DNA of 64,000 nucleotides, taken from the NCBI GenBank assembly GCA_963827545.1, contig CAWHBI010000040.1, forward strand, positions 1-64,000, in the 5' to 3' direction. A program made the position numbers and the translations under genes. How positions within the stretch are numbered: the stretch's first letter is position 1; every line of letters begins with the position of its first letter. Source of the stretch: AWTP1-13 sp963827545. GTDB taxonomy: Bacteria > Pseudomonadota > Alphaproteobacteria > Rhizobiales > Hyphomicrobiaceae. The notes beneath the pieces are model-generated. The model was not told where the DNA came from, searched no databases, and saw only the letters and a program-made list of their open reading frames with translations. Shown piece after piece: positions 61,358-64,000 of this stretch.

Positions 61358-62119
61358 TCACGCAGCTTCGTCGAAATTCAAGACGGCTGGCACGGTCTTG
61401 GCCAGAATTGCCAAGTCAAGCCAGATCGACCACTTGCGGGCATAGTAGCGGTCGAGAGCGACACGGGTCGTATAGCTGAGACTGCTCCGCCCACTGACCT
61501 GCCAAATGCCTGTCACCCCGGGGCGCGCCCTGAAGCACTCGCACCAATACGGGCCGTAGAACCCGAGTTCGCCGGGCACAACCGGGCGCGGCCCGACGAT
61601 GCTCATGTGCCCGCACAGGACGTTGAAAATCTGCGGGAGTTCGTCCAGGCTCGATTTGCGCAGGATGTTGCCGAAGCAGCTCACCCTTGGATCATTCCGC
61701 AGCTCGTGGGTCTCACGCCACTCCCGGGCTGCACTCGGGTTGGTGGCGAGGTGCCGGCGCAGGACCTCCTCAGCATTCACGACCATGCTGCGAAACTTGT
61801 AGAGCGTGAATACGGAGCCATCACGCCCCACGCGCTGCTGGGTGAAAATGGTTGGCCCACCCATAGTCAAGCGGATCAGTGCCGCGATAACGAGCATCAA
61901 CGGCGCCAACAGGGTGATCGCAAGCAGGCTGATCGCAATGTCCATTGCTCTCTTCGCTGCACCGCCGATGGGCCGGCTGTGCTCCGTGGCACGGCGACTC
62001 GCGCGTGCGAGAACAAGTTTTCGGCCACCCCGAGAGCCAGCGAACGCGCCTGCCTGCAGTTCAACAGCGGAGGCCTGCACCGCTGACATTTCCCGATGAA
62101 ATCGAGCTCGCAACAACAT
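61358..62119 (-). CDS. ExoY-like undecaprenyl-phosphate sugar phosphotransferase
   Basis: A 253-residue bacterial sugar transferase of the PglC/ExoY type. One membrane segment (AMDIAISLLAITLLAPLMLV) precedes the catalytic domain (FTQQRVGRDGSVFTLYKFRS, ILRKSSLDELPQIFNVLCGH, MSIVGPRPVVPGELGFYGPY, RPGVTGIWQVSGRSSLSYTT). It transfers a sugar-1-phosphate to undecaprenyl phosphate and starts an exopolysaccharide repeat unit. The N-terminal 50 residues are variable and basic; an internal ATG at 62089 is possible. Confidence 0.9.
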   Translation of the reverse strand: MLLRARFHREMSAVQASAVELQAGAFAGSRGGRKLVLARASRRATEHSRPIGGAAKRAMDIAISLLAITLLAPLMLVIAALIRLTMGGPTIFTQQRVGRDGSVFTLYKFRSMVVNAEEVLRRHLATNPSAAREWRETHELRNDPRVSCFGNILRKSSLDELPQIFNVLCGHMSIVGPRPVVPGELGFYGPYWCECFRARPGVTGIWQVSGRSSLSYTTRVALDRYYARKWSIWLDLAILAKTVPAVLNFDEAA

Positions 62120-62529
62120 GGTGACGCAAACCCAAGACTACTGACTAGATTCTAGTTCTCAACGCACTGAAAGTTTGAAATCGGCAAGGATTGCCTGGTC
62201 GGCGGCATGTTCTCGGGGCCGATACGGACGGCGTGCGCGCGCCCGACACCGCGCATGCACCCAAACTAGAGGACAAGCCCCCATGACACGCCCCGCTGCG
62301 ATCTCGACATCAAGCCGGGCGGCGACCCCAACCTCGTACCCGCACGCACACCCAAGGTGTCAAGCAGGCTAATCACAGGAGCCGAGAGCACAAGGCGGCC
62401 AAAGGGCGTAACCCGGGATCGGATTTGCAGATTGCGTAATACTTAGTTGTTACCCGCAACTCGCATCGGCGTCACTGCGCAGCGAGCCGTTCGCAGACCC
62501 GCGGCAGCCCTGCAAGACCAGAAGGTGGA
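62120..62529. other. 410-base stretch without a recognisable gene
   Basis: Between the ExoY-like gene and the LuxR gene (both minus strand) no coding frame was identified. This would include the promoter of the sugar transferase; the part around 62430–62460 is AT-richer. Confidence 0.45.
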
Positions 62530-63282
62530 CTAACTGATGCTTGAAGGCTCGCCCAACAAACGGTTGGCCATGAGGGCCACTTCGGTGCGGTTCTTGGCGC
62601 TAAGCTTCTTCATGATGTTTCGGACATGCACCTTGACGGTGCTCTCGCGCATGTTGAGTTCGTGCGCGATCGTCTTGTTCGCCTTGCCCTTCCCGATAGC
62701 CTCCACGACGGCAGCTTGACGGGCAGTGAATATTCCACTCGGCTCGCGCCCGGCCGTTGGGCGGGGAGCGGCGTTGCGCAGGGCGGGTATCAGACTGCTG
62801 GCGGGCACGAATACACCGCCGGCGCGCACTAGACGAAGAGCTTCGATCACAACATCCAGGGAAAGGCTGGTCGGTATGAACCCCCTCGCCCCGCGGTTGA
62901 TCACGTCCAAAACCTGATCCAGATCCTCGCCATCCGACAGCACCACGGTTGGCAGCAACCTGGTCAGCCGCGCCAGATCGTGAAGCTGCTCCGCCGATTT
63001 GGACTTGGCGCACAGGCAGTAGATAACCAGCGGCGCGCGCGCCTTCTCACGTGCGTCGAGCCAGCTCTGTACGCTTGGATAGGGCGCTACTTTGTGCCTG
63101 GAGGAGGCTTCGATGCAGCGTGTCAAGCACTCGCGGACAAGCAATCTGGGCTCAATGAGAACGATGCAGCTTTCAACAGTTTCGACTGGCTCTTTCTTGA
63201 TTTTGCCGTTCGCCGTGGCTTGCGCGATATCCGCACCACGCTCGCTGCCTGCAGTGTCAGCAATATCACTGGAAGCACGCAT
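62530..63282 (-). CDS. LuxR-family regulator with a degenerate receiver domain
   Basis: A 250-residue protein. Residues about 38–150 have a receiver-like fold (SCIVLIEPRLLVRECLTRCI, LPTVVLSDGEDLDQVLDVIN, RGARGFIPTSLSLDVVIEAL), but the usual phospho-acceptor aspartate after the third strand is not seen (APLVIYCLCAKSKS). The C-terminal HTH is normal (GIFTARQAAVVEAIGKGKAN, KTIAHELNMRESTVKVHVRN). So it may work without phosphorylation. It lies upstream of the ExoY-like gene on the same strand and could control exopolysaccharide. AGGAAG lies 6 bases before its ATG. Confidence 0.85.
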   Translation of the reverse strand: MRASSDIADTAGSERGADIAQATANGKIKKEPVETVESCIVLIEPRLLVRECLTRCIEASSRHKVAPYPSVQSWLDAREKARAPLVIYCLCAKSKSAEQLHDLARLTRLLPTVVLSDGEDLDQVLDVINRGARGFIPTSLSLDVVIEALRLVRAGGVFVPASSLIPALRNAAPRPTAGREPSGIFTARQAAVVEAIGKGKANKTIAHELNMRESTVKVHVRNIMKKLSAKNRTEVALMANRLLGEPSSIS

Positions 63283-63693
63283 GACAAACTTCCTATAACG
63301 TATGATGCTAGAGAAAAATTCCCGTTCCCAGAGAGGTTATCCATTGGTGGGGAGTAATTCACAGATTTTGTGTGGCGGCAATACTCATTTGTGATTAATG
63401 TGCCACACCGGCAGAATAAACCTCTATTGTTGTGCGAACAAGCGCTCCGATAGCATTTCAGGATCTTACGGCGCAATGTGTTCAAAGATTTACCAAGTAA
63501 CATTGCGCATTGTCAGCATATATACTGAACTGTTATCAGTCAAAGAGCTCATTAGTTGTGTGTGAATTGGAGCATGATGCCGGTATCCTCAGGTTATATT
63601 GCAATAAATCTGGCTTGCGACCAGTCTCGGCGTACGTGCTTGGCACGTTTGCCAACGTGCGGCGCAGAACCGGCGAATGACCCTGCGGCTAAT
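63283..63693. promoter_or_regulatory. AT-rich regulatory region upstream of the LuxR gene
   Basis: About 400 bases clearly richer in A and T than the rest of the window, with no gene. It contains an inverted repeat TGTGGC…GCCACA (63371–63407) with an AT-rich centre. This fits an operator or a target of an H-NS-like silencer. No consensus promoter could be fixed. Confidence 0.45.
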
Positions 63694-63942
63694 CTACCAC
63701 AGTTTCCTGGCAATCGAATACACCTTTCGACGGCTGGTCGATCTGGTTCGTGGCCGCCCTGAGGTGTAGACGCCCTCAATGCCGTCACGGGCCTTGCAAT
63801 AAGTCCGGGGCGCACACCCAACCATTCGGCTCGGAGCGTTCAACGCAACAGGCGAGCAATACTGTTCGAGTTGCCAATACGGGATGCAGAAGCCCCAGTT
63901 CTCGACGTAGTAGGAGATGCGGATCGGTGTGGTTTCCTGCAT
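63694..63942 (-). CDS. hypothetical protein (low confidence)
   Basis: An 82-residue frame (RISYYVENWGFCIPYWQLEQ, YCSPVALNAPSRMVGCAPRT) with aromatic and cysteine residues that look protein-like at the start and basic, repetitive residues at the end. No ribosome binding site and no family were recognised. Confidence 0.3.
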   Translation of the reverse strand: MQETTPIRISYYVENWGFCIPYWQLEQYCSPVALNAPSRMVGCAPRTYCKARDGIEGVYTSGRPRTRSTSRRKVYSIARKLW

Positions 63943-64000
63943 GGGAGCGACCGCCGCGGAGCGACCGCTGCCGTATCGCCCAATCGCCGGCGCCCAAGGG

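Overview
High-GC chromosomal DNA of an alphaproteobacterium, most likely Hyphomicrobiales or a neighbouring order. The best marker is the block murA – DUF2948 – hisD – UPF0262 – LMW phosphatase – maf – yacG (39.2–45.4 kb). Genus cannot be fixed from sequence alone.

Layout. 1–11 kb: mixed, partly decayed genes: sugar-phosphate isomerase, Tat-exported deaminase, small hypotheticals, a PAS protein, exodeoxyribonuclease III, an NDUFA9-like protein, a frameshifted selO, recQ and a frameshifted VOC gene. It ends at a 3' half of tRNA-Pro(CGG), a probable integration scar, next to an H-NS-type gene. 12.2–17.1 kb: peptidoglycan and amino-sugar recycling (lytic transglycosylase, murQ, GlcNAc/MurNAc-type kinase, nagB-II, nagA). 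17.3–21.0 kb: first copy of a gene pair (molybdopterin hydroxylase large subunit + LLM flavin monooxygenase), whose hydroxylase gene is broken by seven single-base insertions. 21.6–25.0 kb: a large secreted PDZ–WD40–caspase protein. 25–31 kb: beta-propeller protein, HTH/TPR regulator, DUF899/HxlR chimera, small hypotheticals, a Crp/Fnr regulator and a NepR-like protein. 31.3–38.8 kb: intact tRNA-Thr(GGT) and, 7.4 kb away, a copy of its 5' half, bracketing a possible island with the intact second copy of the hydroxylase/monooxygenase pair, a frameshifted dienelactone hydrolase and an M15-type peptidase.

39–64 kb is more core-like. It holds the murA-to-yacG block (infA not found), a phosphoribosyltransferase, homoprotocatechuate meta-cleavage genes (hpaG, hpaD, hpaE, hpaF), 5-oxoprolinase genes pxpA and pxpBC split by a BrnT/BrnA toxin–antitoxin pair, and a surface-glycan module (GtrA, ChbG/HpnK deacetylase, GT2, LTA-synthase-like transferase). 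After these come ribA, an SDR, an ExoY-like sugar transferase and a LuxR regulator with a degenerate receiver.

Two themes stand out. Signs of transfer and decay (tRNA halves, gene relics, a duplicated gene pair) are concentrated left of 39 kb. Genes there are also repeatedly broken by +1 insertions, while the right part shows only one in-frame stop. The most novel candidates are the duplicated hydroxylase/LLM pair, the PDZ–WD40–caspase protein and the GtrA/ChbG/GT2/LTA-synthase-like module.
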